A DNA stretch of 64,000 bases from Streptococcus mitis B6 (lineage in GTDB: Bacteria > Bacillota > Bacilli > Lactobacillales > Streptococcaceae), in assembly GCF_000027165.1 (NCBI RefSeq), contig NC_013853.1, positions 62,001-126,000 of the forward strand, written 5' to 3'. The position numbers and the translations under genes were made by a program. The notes below the pieces were generated by a model, which searched no databases, was not told the origin of the DNA, and saw nothing but the letters and a program-made list of their open reading frames with translations. Positions 36,507 through 44,506 of this stretch are shown one piece after another (the first letter of the stretch is position 1; every line of letters begins with the position of its first letter).

Positions 36507-39206
36507 ATGAAATTCAATCCAAATCAAAGATATACTCGTTGGTCTATTCGCCGTCTTAGTGTCGGTGTTGCCTCAGTTGTTGTGGCTAGTGGCTTCTTTG
36601 TCCTAGTTGGTCAGCCAAGTTCTGTACGTGCCGATGGGCTCAATCCAACCCCTGCTCAAGTCTTACCTGAAGGGGAATCGGTAACGAAAAAGGGTGACTT
36701 AGCAGAAACTCAGGGAGACACCGTTCTTGCTCAAGCGAAACCTGAGGTCGTTGCTGGAAATACGAATTCACTTCCGACACCTACAGAAGGAACTGAAGTG
36801 AGCGAGGAAACAAGCCCTTCTCGTCTGGATACACTTTTTGAAAAAGGTGAAGAAGCTCAAGAAAATCCAGAGCTAACAGATGTCTTAAAAGAAGCTGTAG
36901 ATACAGCTGATGTGGCAGGGACACAAGCAACTCCAGCAGATATTGAAAAAGCTGTCGATGAGGATGTTAAAGACAGTATCGATGTCCCAGCTGGCTACCT
37001 AGAACAAGCCAAAGCTACCGGTCCTTTCTTGGCTGGTGTAAACAAACCGCTTAACTATGAACTTTTCGCAGGCGATGGTATGTTGACTCGTCTCTTGCTC
37101 AAAGCATCTGACAAGGCTCCATGGTCAGATAACGGTGTCGCTCAAAACGAGAAAATTCCACCAGTGAAAAATTTACCTGATGGCAAGTATTACTATCAAG
37201 TATCTTTGAATGGTAACACCACAGGTAAGCAGGGTCAGGATTTATTAGATACACTTCGTACTAATGGTACAAATACCTATGAAGCTACCCTGACTGTCTA
37301 TGAAGCAGCCGGAGATAAAGCTGATTTGACTAAGGTTGTCAAGGAACGTAAAGTCAATATTACCTTGAACGGTCTTGTAACAAGAAGTGATGTTAACTCT
37401 GCAGTTGAAAACAACGTTAAAGACAGTATCGATGTTCCTGCTGCTTATCTTGAAAAAGCTGAAGGAAAAGGTCCTTTCACAGCCGGTGTAAACCAAGTAA
37501 TTCCTTATGAACTATTCGCTGGTGATGGTATGTTGACTCGTCTATTACTAAAAGCTTCTGATAAGGCTCCATGGTCTGATAATGGTGTAGCTAAAAATCC
37601 TGCTTTATCTCCATTAGGAGAAAATGTGAAAACAAAAGGTCAATATTTCTATGAAGTAGACTTAAATGGCAATACTGTTGGTAAACAAGGTCAAGATTTA
37701 ATTGATCAGCTTCGTGCTAATGGTACTCAAACTTATAAAGCTACTGTTAAAGTTTACGGAAATAAAGACGGTAAAGCTGACTTGACTAATCTAGTTGCTA
37801 CTAAAAATGTAGACATCAACATCAATGGATTAGTTGCTAAAGAAACTGTCGAAAAAGCTGTTAAAGATAACGTTAAAGACAGTATTGATGTTCCAGCAGC
37901 CTACCTAGAAAAAGCCAAGGGCGAAGGTCCATTCACAGCCGGTGTAAACCAAGTAATTCCTTATGAACTATTCGCTGGTGATGGTATGTTGACTCGTCTC
38001 TTGCTCAAAGCTTCTGATAAGGCTCCATGGTCTGATAATGGTGTAGCTAAAAATCCTGCTTTATCTCCATTAGGAGAAAATGTGAAAACAAAAGGTCAAT
38101 ATTTCTATGAAGTAGACTTAAATGGCAATACTGTTGGTAAACAAGGTCAAGATTTAATTGATCAGCTTCGTGCTAATGGTACTCAAACTTATAAAGCTAC
38201 TGTTAAAGTTTACGGAAATAAAGACGGTAAAGCTGATTTGACTAATCTAGTTGCTACTAAAAATGTAGACATCAACATCAATGGATTAGTTGCTAAAGAA
38301 ACTGTCGAAAAAGCTGTTAAAGATAACGTTAAAGACAGTATCGATGTTCCTGCTGCTTATCTTGAAAAAGCTGAAGGAAAAGGTCCTTTCACTGCCGGTG
38401 TAAATCAAGTAATTCCTTATGAACTATTCGCTGGTGATGGTATGTTGACTCGTCTATTACTAAAAGCTTCTGATAAGGCACCATGGTCTGATAATGGTGT
38501 AGCTAAAAATCCTGCTTTATCTCCATTAGGAGAAAATGTGAAGACCAAAGGTCAATACTTCTATGAAGTAGACTTAAATGGCAATACTGTTGGTAAACAA
38601 GGTCAAGCTTTAATCGATCAGCTTCGTGCTAATGGTACTCAAACTTATAAAGCTACTGTTAAAGTTTACGGAAATAAAGACGGTAAAGCAGATTTGACAA
38701 ACATCGTAGCAACTAAACAAGTTACTATTAAGATAAATGTTAAAGAAACATCAGGCACAGCAAATGGTTCATTCTCACCTTCTAACTCTGGTTCTGGCGT
38801 GACTCCGATGAATCACAGTCATGCTACAGGTGCGACTCATCAAATGCCTACTGACCATAAGGACATGATGGCACCAGCCAAAGAGACTGATAAAGCAATG
38901 CCAGCAAATGACCAAATGGAAAAATCAGGTATGAAGACTGAGACTCCAGCTCCAAGTACTACAGATAGCATGCCTGCTGACACCATGACAAGCTCTACCA
39001 ATACGATGGCAGGTGAAAACATGGCTGCTTCTGCTAACAAGATGTCTGATACGATGATGTCAGACAAGATGATGTCAGATGATAAAGCTATGCTACCAAA
39101 TACTGGTGAAGCTCAAACATCAATGGCAAGTATTGGTTTCCTTGGGCTTGCGCTTGCAGGTTTACTCGGTGGTCTAGGTTTGAAAAACAAAAAAGAAGAA
39201 AACTAA
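36507..39206 (+). CDS. pavB: LPXTG adhesin with SSURE repeats, PavB type
   Basis: PavB-type proteins are wall-anchored adhesins that bind fibronectin and plasminogen through SSURE repeats. This 899-residue form has a YSIRK-like signal (YTRWSIRRLSVGVASVVVAS), an acidic spacer, and four SSURE units of about 152 residues starting near residues 154, 304, 456 and 608. A Met- and His-rich spacer spans about 770-862, and the sorting signal LPNTGEAQ starts at 863 before a hydrophobic stretch and KNKKEEN. Sortase A should attach it to peptidoglycan. The adjacent RR08/HK08 system is reported to control it in pneumococcus. AAGGAG is 9 bases before the ATG. Confidence 0.93.
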   Translation: MKFNPNQRYTRWSIRRLSVGVASVVVASGFFVLVGQPSSVRADGLNPTPAQVLPEGESVTKKGDLAETQGDTVLAQAKPEVVAGNTNSLPTPTEGTEVSEETSPSRLDTLFEKGEEAQENPELTDVLKEAVDTADVAGTQATPADIEKAVDEDVKDSIDVPAGYLEQAKATGPFLAGVNKPLNYELFAGDGMLTRLLLKASDKAPWSDNGVAQNEKIPPVKNLPDGKYYYQVSLNGNTTGKQGQDLLDTLRTNGTNTYEATLTVYEAAGDKADLTKVVKERKVNITLNGLVTRSDVNSAVENNVKDSIDVPAAYLEKAEGKGPFTAGVNQVIPYELFAGDGMLTRLLLKASDKAPWSDNGVAKNPALSPLGENVKTKGQYFYEVDLNGNTVGKQGQDLIDQLRANGTQTYKATVKVYGNKDGKADLTNLVATKNVDININGLVAKETVEKAVKDNVKDSIDVPAAYLEKAKGEGPFTAGVNQVIPYELFAGDGMLTRLLLKASDKAPWSDNGVAKNPALSPLGENVKTKGQYFYEVDLNGNTVGKQGQDLIDQLRANGTQTYKATVKVYGNKDGKADLTNLVATKNVDININGLVAKETVEKAVKDNVKDSIDVPAAYLEKAEGKGPFTAGVNQVIPYELFAGDGMLTRLLLKASDKAPWSDNGVAKNPALSPLGENVKTKGQYFYEVDLNGNTVGKQGQALIDQLRANGTQTYKATVKVYGNKDGKADLTNIVATKQVTIKINVKETSGTANGSFSPSNSGSGVTPMNHSHATGATHQMPTDHKDMMAPAKETDKAMPANDQMEKSGMKTETPAPSTTDSMPADTMTSSTNTMAGENMAASANKMSDTMMSDKMMSDDKAMLPNTGEAQTSMASIGFLGLALAGLLGGLGLKNKKEEN
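36966..38783 (+). repeat. four SSURE-coding repeats, period 450-456 bp
   Basis: GTTAAAGACAGTAT marks the same point of each unit, at 36966, 37416, 37872 and 38328. Units 2 to 4 are nearly identical at the DNA level over long stretches, while unit 1 is more diverged in protein. Such repeats can change number by homologous recombination. Confidence 0.88.
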
Positions 39207-39322
39207 TCAGCTAAGGAAATAAATGAGGGATAGTGGGCTGACTAAGGCTAGTTTACCAACTCAATCAGCAATCAGGACTTTCTTTCAATAGCAGATTAAA
39301 ATCATCGTAAAACAATAAAAAT

Positions 39323-39350
39323 AGTGTTATACTTAAAGCAGTATAGCACT
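39323..39350. promoter_or_regulatory. inverted repeat before rr08
   Basis: AGTGTTATACT and AGTATAGCACT are inverted repeats with a 6-base gap (one G-U if folded). The left arm contains TATACT, a possible -10 of the rr08 promoter, so it could be an operator. It is also followed by GTTTTTATC and, on the other strand, by a T-rich stretch, so a weak bidirectional terminator after pavB is the alternative. Confidence 0.5.
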
Positions 39351-39372
39351 GTTTTTATCAAAGGAGAGACAG

Positions 39373-40071
39373 ATGGGAAAGACAATTTTACTCGTTGACG
39401 ACGAGGTAGAAATCACAGATATTCATCAGAGATACTTAATTCAGGCAGGTTATCAGGTCTTGGTAGCCCATGATGGACTGGAAGCGCTAGAGCTGTTCAA
39501 GAAAAAACCGATTGATTTGATTATCACAGATGTCATGATGCCTCGGATGGATGGTTATGATTTAATCGGTGAGGTTCAATACTTATCACCAGAGCAGCCT
39601 TTCCTATTTATTACTGCTAAGACCAGTGAACAGGACAAGATTTACGGTCTGAGCTTGGGAGCAGATGATTTTATTGCTAAGCCCTTTAGCCCTCGTGAGC
39701 TGGTTTTGCGGGTCCATAATATTTTGCGTCGCCTTCATCGTGGGGGCGAAACAGAGCTGATTTCCCTTGGCAATCTGAAAATGAATCATAGTAGTCATGA
39801 AGTTCAAATAGGAGAAGAAATGCTGGATTTGACTGTTAAATCATTTGAATTGCTGTGGATTTTAGCTAGCAATCCAGAGAGAGTTTTCTCCAAGACAGAC
39901 CTCTATGAAAAGGTCTGGCAAGAAGACTACGTGGATGACACCAATACCTTGAATGTGCATATCCATGCTCTTCGACAGGAGTTGGCAAAATATAGTAGTG
40001 ACCAAACGCCCACTATTAAGACAGTTTGGGGGTTGGGATATAAGATAGAGAAACCGAGAGGACAAACATGA
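39373..40071 (+). CDS. rr08: OmpR-family response regulator RR08
   Basis: A 232-residue two-component response regulator. The receiver domain has LLVDDEVEI, the phosphorylated Asp in DLIITDVMMPRMDGYD, and FITAKTSE with the conserved Thr and Lys later (FIAKPFSPREL). The C-terminal winged helix ends VKTVWGLGYKIE. It overlaps the kinase gene by 4 bases. The pneumococcal counterpart (TCS08, SaeR-like) is reported to control pavB and other surface genes. AGGAGAG lies 8 bases before the ATG. Confidence 0.92.
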   Translation: MGKTILLVDDEVEITDIHQRYLIQAGYQVLVAHDGLEALELFKKKPIDLIITDVMMPRMDGYDLIGEVQYLSPEQPFLFITAKTSEQDKIYGLSLGADDFIAKPFSPRELVLRVHNILRRLHRGGETELISLGNLKMNHSSHEVQIGEEMLDLTVKSFELLWILASNPERVFSKTDLYEKVWQEDYVDDTNTLNVHIHALRQELAKYSSDQTPTIKTVWGLGYKIEKPRGQT

Positions 40072-41120
40072 AACTAAAAAGTTATATTTTGGTTGGATAT
40101 ATTATTTCAACCCTCTTAACCATTTTGGTTGTTTTTTGGGCTGTTCAAAAAATGCTGATTGAGAAAAGCGAGATTTACTTTTTGCTTGGGATGACTATCG
40201 TTGCTAGCCTTGTCGGTGCTGGTATTAGTCTCTTTCTCCTGTCGCCGGTATTTACGTCGTTGGGCAAACTCAAGGAACATGCCAAGCGGGTAGCGGACAA
40301 GGATTTTCCTTCAAATTTAGAGGTTCAAGGCCCTTTAGAATTTCAACAATTAGGCCAAGCTTTTAATGAAATGTCCCATGATTTGCAGGCCAGCTTTGAT
40401 TCCTTGGAAGAAAGCGAACGAGAAAAGGGCTTGATGATTGCTCAACTTTCGCATGATATTAAGACTCCTATCACTTCGATCCAAGCGACGGTAGAAGGGA
40501 TTTTGGATGGGGTTATCAAGGAGTCGGAGCAAGCTCATTATCTAGCAACCATTGGACGCCAGACGGAAAGACTCAATAAACTGGTTGAGGAGTTGAATTT
40601 TTTGACCCTAAACACAGCCAGAAATCAGGCGGATATGACTAGTAAAGACAGCATTTTTCTGGATCAGCTCTTGATTGAGTGCATGAGTGAATTTCAGTTC
40701 TTGATTGAGCAAGAAAGAAGAGATGTCCACTTGCAGGTAATCCCAGAGTCTGCCCGGATTGAAGGAGATTATGCTAAGCTTTCTCGTATCTTGGTGAATC
40801 TGGTCAATAACGCTTTTAAATACTCTGCTCCAGGAACCAAGCTGGAAGTGGTGGCTAAGCTGGAGAAGCACCAGCTTTCAATCAGTGTGACCGATGAGGG
40901 GCAGGGCATTGCCCCAGAGGATTTGGAGAATATTTTCAAACGCCTTTATCGTGTCGAAACTTCGCGTAATATGAAAACAGGTGGTCATGGCTTGGGTCTT
41001 GCGATTGCGCGTGAATTGGCCCATCAATTGGGTGGGGAAATCACGGTCAGCAGCCAGTACGGCCTCGGAAGCACCTTTACCCTCCTTCTCAACCTCTCTG
41101 GTAGTGAAAATAAAGCTTAA
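40068..41120 (+). CDS. hk08: sensor histidine kinase HK08
   Basis: A 350-residue membrane kinase with two membrane helices (about 5-25 and 38-62) separated by a very short loop, so it probably senses within the membrane. A HAMP segment is followed by the phospho-acceptor LSHDIKTPITSIQATVEG and the ATPase domain (NLVNNAFKYS, DEGQGIAPEDL, GGHGLGLAIA). It forms a pair with RR08 through a 4-base overlap. Confidence 0.92.
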   Translation: MKLKSYILVGYIISTLLTILVVFWAVQKMLIEKSEIYFLLGMTIVASLVGAGISLFLLSPVFTSLGKLKEHAKRVADKDFPSNLEVQGPLEFQQLGQAFNEMSHDLQASFDSLEESEREKGLMIAQLSHDIKTPITSIQATVEGILDGVIKESEQAHYLATIGRQTERLNKLVEELNFLTLNTARNQADMTSKDSIFLDQLLIECMSEFQFLIEQERRDVHLQVIPESARIEGDYAKLSRILVNLVNNAFKYSAPGTKLEVVAKLEKHQLSISVTDEGQGIAPEDLENIFKRLYRVETSRNMKTGGHGLGLAIARELAHQLGGEITVSSQYGLGSTFTLLLNLSGSENKA

Positions 41121-41126
41121 AACCCC

Positions 41127-41314
41127 TTTACAAATCTAGCCATTCATGGTAGAATGGATTTTGTGCGAAATATCAGCAGGAAAGCATGAAGCTCGTCAAC
41201 AGGTGTCTTATGATAAGTAACCTTGGCTGTTTAGGCGAAGGGCATCTGCACGAATCAGGGCTTTCTAAGTGACTATTTCCACCGAAATATTATTTATATC
41301 AGGAGGACATTCAC
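41127..41314 (+). promoter_or_regulatory. rpsD promoter and long 5' leader
   Basis: TTTACA (41127-41132) and TAGAAT (41150-41155) with a 17-base spacer give a start near 41162. About 150 bases of leader precede the ATG, with GC-rich segments able to pair. S4 is known in several Firmicutes to repress its own mRNA by binding the leader, so an autoregulatory structure is likely, but I cannot match it to a specific leader family. AGGAGG lies 8 bases before the start. Confidence 0.6.
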
Positions 41315-41926
41315 ATGTCACGTTATACAGGACCATCTTGGAAACAAGCTCGTCGCCTTGGCCTTTCACTTACAGGTACAGGTAAAGAATTGGCACGTCG
41401 TAACTACGTACCAGGACAACACGGACCAAACAACCGTTCTAAATTGTCAGAATACGGTTTGCAATTGGCTGAAAAACAAAAACTTCGTTTCACTTACGGT
41501 GTAGGTGAAAAACAATTCCGTAACTTGTTCGTACAAGCTACAAAAATCAAAGGCGGAATCCTAGGTTTCAACTTCATGCTTCTTTTGGAACGTCGTTTGG
41601 ATAACGTTGTTTACCGTCTTGGTCTTGCGACTACTCGTCGTCAAGCTCGTCAATTCGTAAACCACGGTCACATCCTTGTTGACGGAAAACGCGTTGATAT
41701 CCCATCATACCGCGTAACTCCAGGTCAAGTGATCTCAGTTCGTGAGAAATCATTGAAAGTTCCAGCTATCCTTGAAGCAGTAGAAGCTACTCTTGGACGT
41801 CCAGCATTCGTATCATTCGACGCTGAAAAATTGGAAGGTTCATTGACTCGCTTGCCAGAACGCGACGAAATCAACCCAGAAATCAACGAAGCACTTGTCG
41901 TTGAATTCTACAACAAAATGCTTTAA
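41315..41926 (+). CDS. rpsD: 30S ribosomal protein S4
   Basis: The 203-residue S4 protein nucleates 30S assembly on 16S rRNA. It starts [26 protein letters not shown] and has the S4 RNA-binding domain [34 protein letters not shown] near the middle. Codon use is strongly biased, as in highly expressed genes. Confidence 0.98.
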   Translation: MSRYTGPSWKQARRLGLSLTGTGKELARRNYVPGQHGPNNRSKLSEYGLQLAEKQKLRFTYGVGEKQFRNLFVQATKIKGGILGFNFMLLLERRLDNVVYRLGLATTRRQARQFVNHGHILVDGKRVDIPSYRVTPGQVISVREKSLKVPAILEAVEATLGRPAFVSFDAEKLEGSLTRLPERDEINPEINEALVVEFYNKML

Positions 41927-41947
41927 GATAAGACTTTATATTGTAAG

Positions 41948-41970
41948 AAGCCTACAACAGTGGGCTTTTT
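41948..41970 (+). terminator. intrinsic terminator after rpsD
   Basis: AAGCC and GGCTT stem (extended by partial pairs) followed by a T run. Confidence 0.75.
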
Positions 41971-42021
41971 GCTTTGTCTTAAAACGTTGATTTCTGGGTT
42001 TGTCATCATTTTTGTCATCAC

Positions 42022-42268
42022 TTATAACGAACTAACAGCTTTCTCATAAAATGAGAAGGCTGTTTTTGCTTTTTCTTTGGAGAGATGATTGTAAGTGTCC
42101 ATAGTCATAGCTAGTGTAGAATGACCTAGACGGTGTTGTAATTCTTTATAGGGTATTCCAGAGTTTAGCAAAAGCCTAGTATGTGTGTGTCTGAAACGTG
42201 TGTTTAAACGAGTTGATAGTGTTTTATTGTTTGGGTATTGAGGAAATAAGAAAAGTTTAAGTCTGTTA
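42022..42268 (-). pseudogene. C-terminal fragment of a phage/ICE-type tyrosine integrase
   Basis: On the minus strand an open stretch reads NTRFRHTHTRLLLNSG, then LQHRLGHSTLAMTMDTYNHL and ends FYEKAVSSL-stop. These are the HxxR, LGH and catalytic Tyr motifs of tyrosine recombinases. The frame meets a stop about 80 codons upstream, and the N-terminal three quarters of a normal integrase are missing. It marks an old insertion of a mobile element beside rpsD. Confidence 0.85.
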
Positions 42269-42432
42269 TTTTAAATTTGATGTTTACAAAATGATAAGCA
42301 GATAAGCAAAGTAATAACTTGCCTTAGTTGCTCGCAGAATGACAAGGGATAGAAGAGATAAAAATGTCTCTTAATTCCTTACCAAATGGTATGGAGAATG
42401 GACTTGAACCAAGAGCGAACGCCGAGAAAATG

Positions 42433-42549
42433 CAAAAAAGCACTTAGAAAAATCTAAGCGCTCAAGAGTAGTGGACGGTGTGCCTGTCCCGTCATCTCAT
42501 ACTATGAAGTTGCGTAGCGACACTATCATTTCTACCTCACTTCTCTTTA
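42433..42549 (-). ncRNA. small RNA gene, minus strand, related to the one at 43987
   Basis: On the minus strand an extended -10 (TGATATAAT, box at 42555-42560) is followed by about 117 bases ending in a strong terminator (GCGCTTAGA/CTAAGTGC then T6, 42433-42463). The body has CTACGCA (42511-42517), a TCAT/ATGA hairpin with 3-base loop (42497-42507) and a GACGG/CCGTC hairpin with 10-base loop (42474-42493), then CTACTC. The RNA at 43987 has the same order with different but complementary stems. No ORF is needed to explain the sequence. Confidence 0.65.
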
Positions 42550-42675
42550 AACTAATTATATCATAAAGGAGTAGCAGCTTGACCACTGACGAAGTAGAAA
42601 AGAAACAAAAAGTATTAAAAATTTTGAAAAAGCAACTCAGAGACTAGACTTAGACTTAGACTTGAAGATAAGTGA

Positions 42676-42894
42676 TTGTATGATGTACGACGTGAGATAT
42701 TCGCCACTCTCTTTACAAGGCGAACTGGAGAGAGATTAAAGCTATGGCAATTATACGAGGCGCTAGACATCGATAAGGCTCAATATGAGTGCCTCAAGGC
42801 TGAGATACTGCTAGACTTTGCTAAAAGCTATCGTGGTGGTGTTTTAGTGGTGTATAAGCAAAACAATATCTTAGGCCTAATTAAAAGCCCTTAG
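42676..42894 (+). CDS. possible small island protein of unknown function
   Basis: A 72-residue frame starting from TTG (MYDVRREIFATLFTRRTG onward) with a basic N-terminus and no known motif. It has no clear ribosome-binding site. A better start exists just upstream: AAAGGAG and TTG at 42579 encode 22 residues (TTDEVEKKQKVLKILKKQL) that stop at 42647 in another frame, next to a triple AGACTT repeat. The two may be pieces of one gene broken by frameshifts. It ends at a bidirectional terminator. Confidence 0.4.
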   Translation: MYDVRREIFATLFTRRTGERLKLWQLYEALDIDKAQYECLKAEILLDFAKSYRGGVLVVYKQNNILGLIKSP

Positions 42895-42915
42895 AAACGA
42901 ATCTAAGGGTTTTTT
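42884..42915. terminator. bidirectional terminator
   Basis: AAAACCCTTAGA-type stem: AAAGCCCTTAGA and TCTAAGGGTTT with a short loop and T runs on both strands, between the plus-strand ORF and the minus-strand Sm-like gene. Confidence 0.85.
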
Positions 42916-43118
42916 GACTGGTTGATTTTATCAGTAATTTCAATTTCCTTGATTTCATTTTCAAAGAGTTTAATCCATTTGGTTCCAGAATTAACGGATA
43001 ACCCATCAAATTCTTCATCGTGGACATCTTTGTCTTCGTAAAGAGCTACACCTTTAAATATTTGGCCATCAATATCGGTGATTCTGACAACCTTGTTATT
43101 AAATTCTTTAAGTTCCAT
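42903..43118 (-). CDS. small Sm-like/immunity-type protein
   Basis: A 71-residue acidic protein reading MELKEFNNKVVRITDIDGQI, then FKGVALYEDKDVHDEE and an IKEIEI end. The pattern of short strands (RITDIDGQIFKGVALY and GTKWIKLFENEIKEIEI) resembles an LSM/Sm-like barrel. Such proteins occur as orphan immunity-type genes of polymorphic toxin loci; that link is an inference. GGAGAGA lies 6 bases before the ATG on the minus strand. Confidence 0.6.
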   Translation of the reverse strand: MELKEFNNKVVRITDIDGQIFKGVALYEDKDVHDEEFDGLSVNSGTKWIKLFENEIKEIEITDKINQSKNP

Positions 43119-43148
43119 CAGTCTCTCCTTTCGTGGTACTATAGTCTG

Positions 43149-43358
43149 TTATATTATTGGAATTCCCTTAACATACGCTTCTTTAGCCTCCGCAAGTGTC
43201 ATTTTATTAGGACCACCATCTATATTAGTTTCTCCTGTATTTTGCCACTGACAAACGTCACAGATATCATACACTGCGGTAACAGTACCACATACTGGAC
43301 AATGGACATATTCGCTACCGTTAATAATGATTAAATTCTCTTTTCCAGTCTTATTCAT
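43149..43358 (-). CDS. cysteine-rich CPCC-like small protein
   Basis: A 69-residue protein with two Cys pairs, HCPVCGTVTAVYDICDVCQW, followed by NIDGGPNKMTLAEAKEAY. This fits the CPCC family (two CxxC knuckles, then a Gly-rich and EAxxxY segment), although the first pair is CPVC rather than CPCC. It probably binds one zinc ion. A longer relative lies 31 bases upstream on the same strand. CPCC proteins are commonly predicted to be immunity proteins. Confidence 0.65.
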   Translation of the reverse strand: MNKTGKENLIIINGSEYVHCPVCGTVTAVYDICDVCQWQNTGETNIDGGPNKMTLAEAKEAYVKGIPII

Positions 43359-43389
43359 TTAAGGTTACTCCCAACACTATACAAATATA

Positions 43390-43758
43390 TTAGCTATTTC
43401 TATACACTACTTTTTCAATATCATTGATTGTAATTGTTATGGTATCCCAGTCTTTCGAGGAATCTCCTATGTCAGCAATAAAAGTATCTTCACTTAATTT
43501 TTCGACAATTGTCGCCGTTTGACCGTTTTTTAACAACACTGTATCAAATTCTAGAATTTTTACGATTTTTCTCCTTGCGTAAGCTTCTTTGGCTTCGGCT
43601 AGAGTCAATTTATTTGGGCCACCGTCAATATTTATAATACCAGTATTATGCCAACGACAGACGTCACAGATATCATAGTCCATAACTTCAGTTCCGCAAA
43701 CAGGGCAATGTAACCATAAATATCCATCAATTTCCCATGTCGATTTTGATCTATCCAT
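43390..43758 (-). CDS. CPCC-like domain fused to a DUF4926-type domain
   Basis: A 122-residue protein. Residues 1-55 repeat the cysteine module of the neighbouring gene (HCPVCGTEVMDYDICDVCRW, NIDGGPNKLTLAEAKEAY). Residues 60-122 (KILEFDTVLLKNGQTATIVE onward) look like a DUF4926 domain, also seen as a stand-alone immunity-type protein. The start with GGAGGG 6 bases upstream is chosen over a 25-codon longer frame. The two genes share a module, so one probably arose by duplication and fusion. Actual partner toxin is not visible here. Confidence 0.6.
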   Translation of the reverse strand: MDRSKSTWEIDGYLWLHCPVCGTEVMDYDICDVCRWHNTGIINIDGGPNKLTLAEAKEAYARRKIVKILEFDTVLLKNGQTATIVEKLSEDTFIADIGDSSKDWDTITITINDIEKVVYRNS

Positions 43759-43864
43759 ATAAATCCCTCCTCCATAAACTCGCCAAACCAGTCTTTTTGG
43801 TGAACCGTCAACATTAACCCACTTTTTCATCATTATACTGCAAATCGAAGGGGATTGCTAATAA

Positions 43865-43921
43865 TTGAGTGTGTATTCCAGATGTGCTATGATAGTATTA
43901 TTAGGTAATAAAAAAAGCACG
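43865..43921 (+). promoter_or_regulatory. promoter cassette 1 with an A-rich GCACG motif
   Basis: TTGAGT (43865-43870), a 17-base spacer and TATGAT (43888-43893) are followed by AATAAAAAAAGCACG at 43907. The same 15-mer recurs at 44151, again after a promoter (TTGCCT 44111, TATAAT 44133). No gene starts between, so these may drive short RNAs. Confidence 0.4.
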
Positions 43922-43986
43922 ATTGATTGTCCTTTTGTGGGGGTTTTTGTGGTTGAAAAGGACTAGAAAAGGTGTATAATATAGAT

Positions 43987-44096
43987 AAAGAATAGAAGTA
44001 GAGAAACATCGGGAACTACGCACCCTTTGGGTATCTGAAAAGCGGGGAATTCCCGTCCCGCCTATTCCAGCACCTAGAGAAATCTAAGTGCTTTTT
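43987..44096 (+). ncRNA. small RNA gene with a cloverleaf-like fold
   Basis: TTGAAA (43953) and TATAAT (43975) with 16-base spacing give a start near 43987; AGCAC/GTGCT plus inner pairs and T5 end it near 44096. Four helices fit: GAATAG/CTATTC closing (43990, 44062), GTAG/CTAC (43998, 44016), ACCC/GGGT with a TTT loop, and GCGGG/CCCGC with a 10-base loop (44042-44061). The layout is tRNA-like, but the loops do not match tRNA signatures. The minus-strand RNA at 42433-42549 has the same helices with compensating changes. Confidence 0.65.
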
Positions 44097-44110
44097 GATA
44101 TGAGTTATTT

Positions 44111-44417
44111 TTGCCTTTTATATACTACGTGGTATAATGAATCTATCAGCAATAAAAAAAGCACGTTTGACCGTGCTAGTTTCTTGCCTGCTGAACTCAT
44201 CATTTTAAGTCCTTTTTTGTTACCCGTTATGTTTTTTCAACTTATTTGAATTTAATAGTTTTGGAGAAAATCAAGTTAGATTTAGAGCAGGCTTAGGCCT
44301 GTTTTTCTGTACCTAATCACTGCAAGATAATAAAATGTTGTAATATTTTATTGAATCAGATAGGCTTTAGAGCCTTGATATTAAGCACTTTGGTGCGCTT
44401 TCCTTTAGTGCTTTTTG
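44111..44417 (+). other. gap before relBE: promoter, hairpins and terminators, no gene
   Basis: Holds a promoter (44111-44138), the second AATAAAAAAAGCACG motif with an AGCACG/CGTGCT hairpin (44159-44176), a CAGGC/GCCTG terminator with T5 (44288-44306) and a further AAGCACT/AGTGCTT terminator (44393-44417). No ORF of convincing size is present. Confidence 0.5.
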
Positions 44418-44506
44418 ATTTCTCTTAGTATCCAGCTATAATCGTCTATATGCAACTAGACCTGTATAGTTTAAAGTGATATAATAGTCTAAAAGGAGGT
44501 ACTACT

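Noticed and set aside
41162..41314. Known riboswitch in the rpsD leader
   Set aside because: No aptamer signature that I recognise. An S4 autoregulatory leader is more likely but not provable by eye.
42380..42432. tRNA 3' end-like stretch (GGTTCAAGTCC on the minus strand) as an attachment site
   Set aside because: The stem around the T-loop-like part does not pair over five bases and no CCA-type end or second copy is visible.
43987..44096. A true tRNA gene
   Set aside because: The helices look cloverleaf-like, but the anticodon-position loop has three bases and the T-loop lacks TTCRA. It also has its own terminator.
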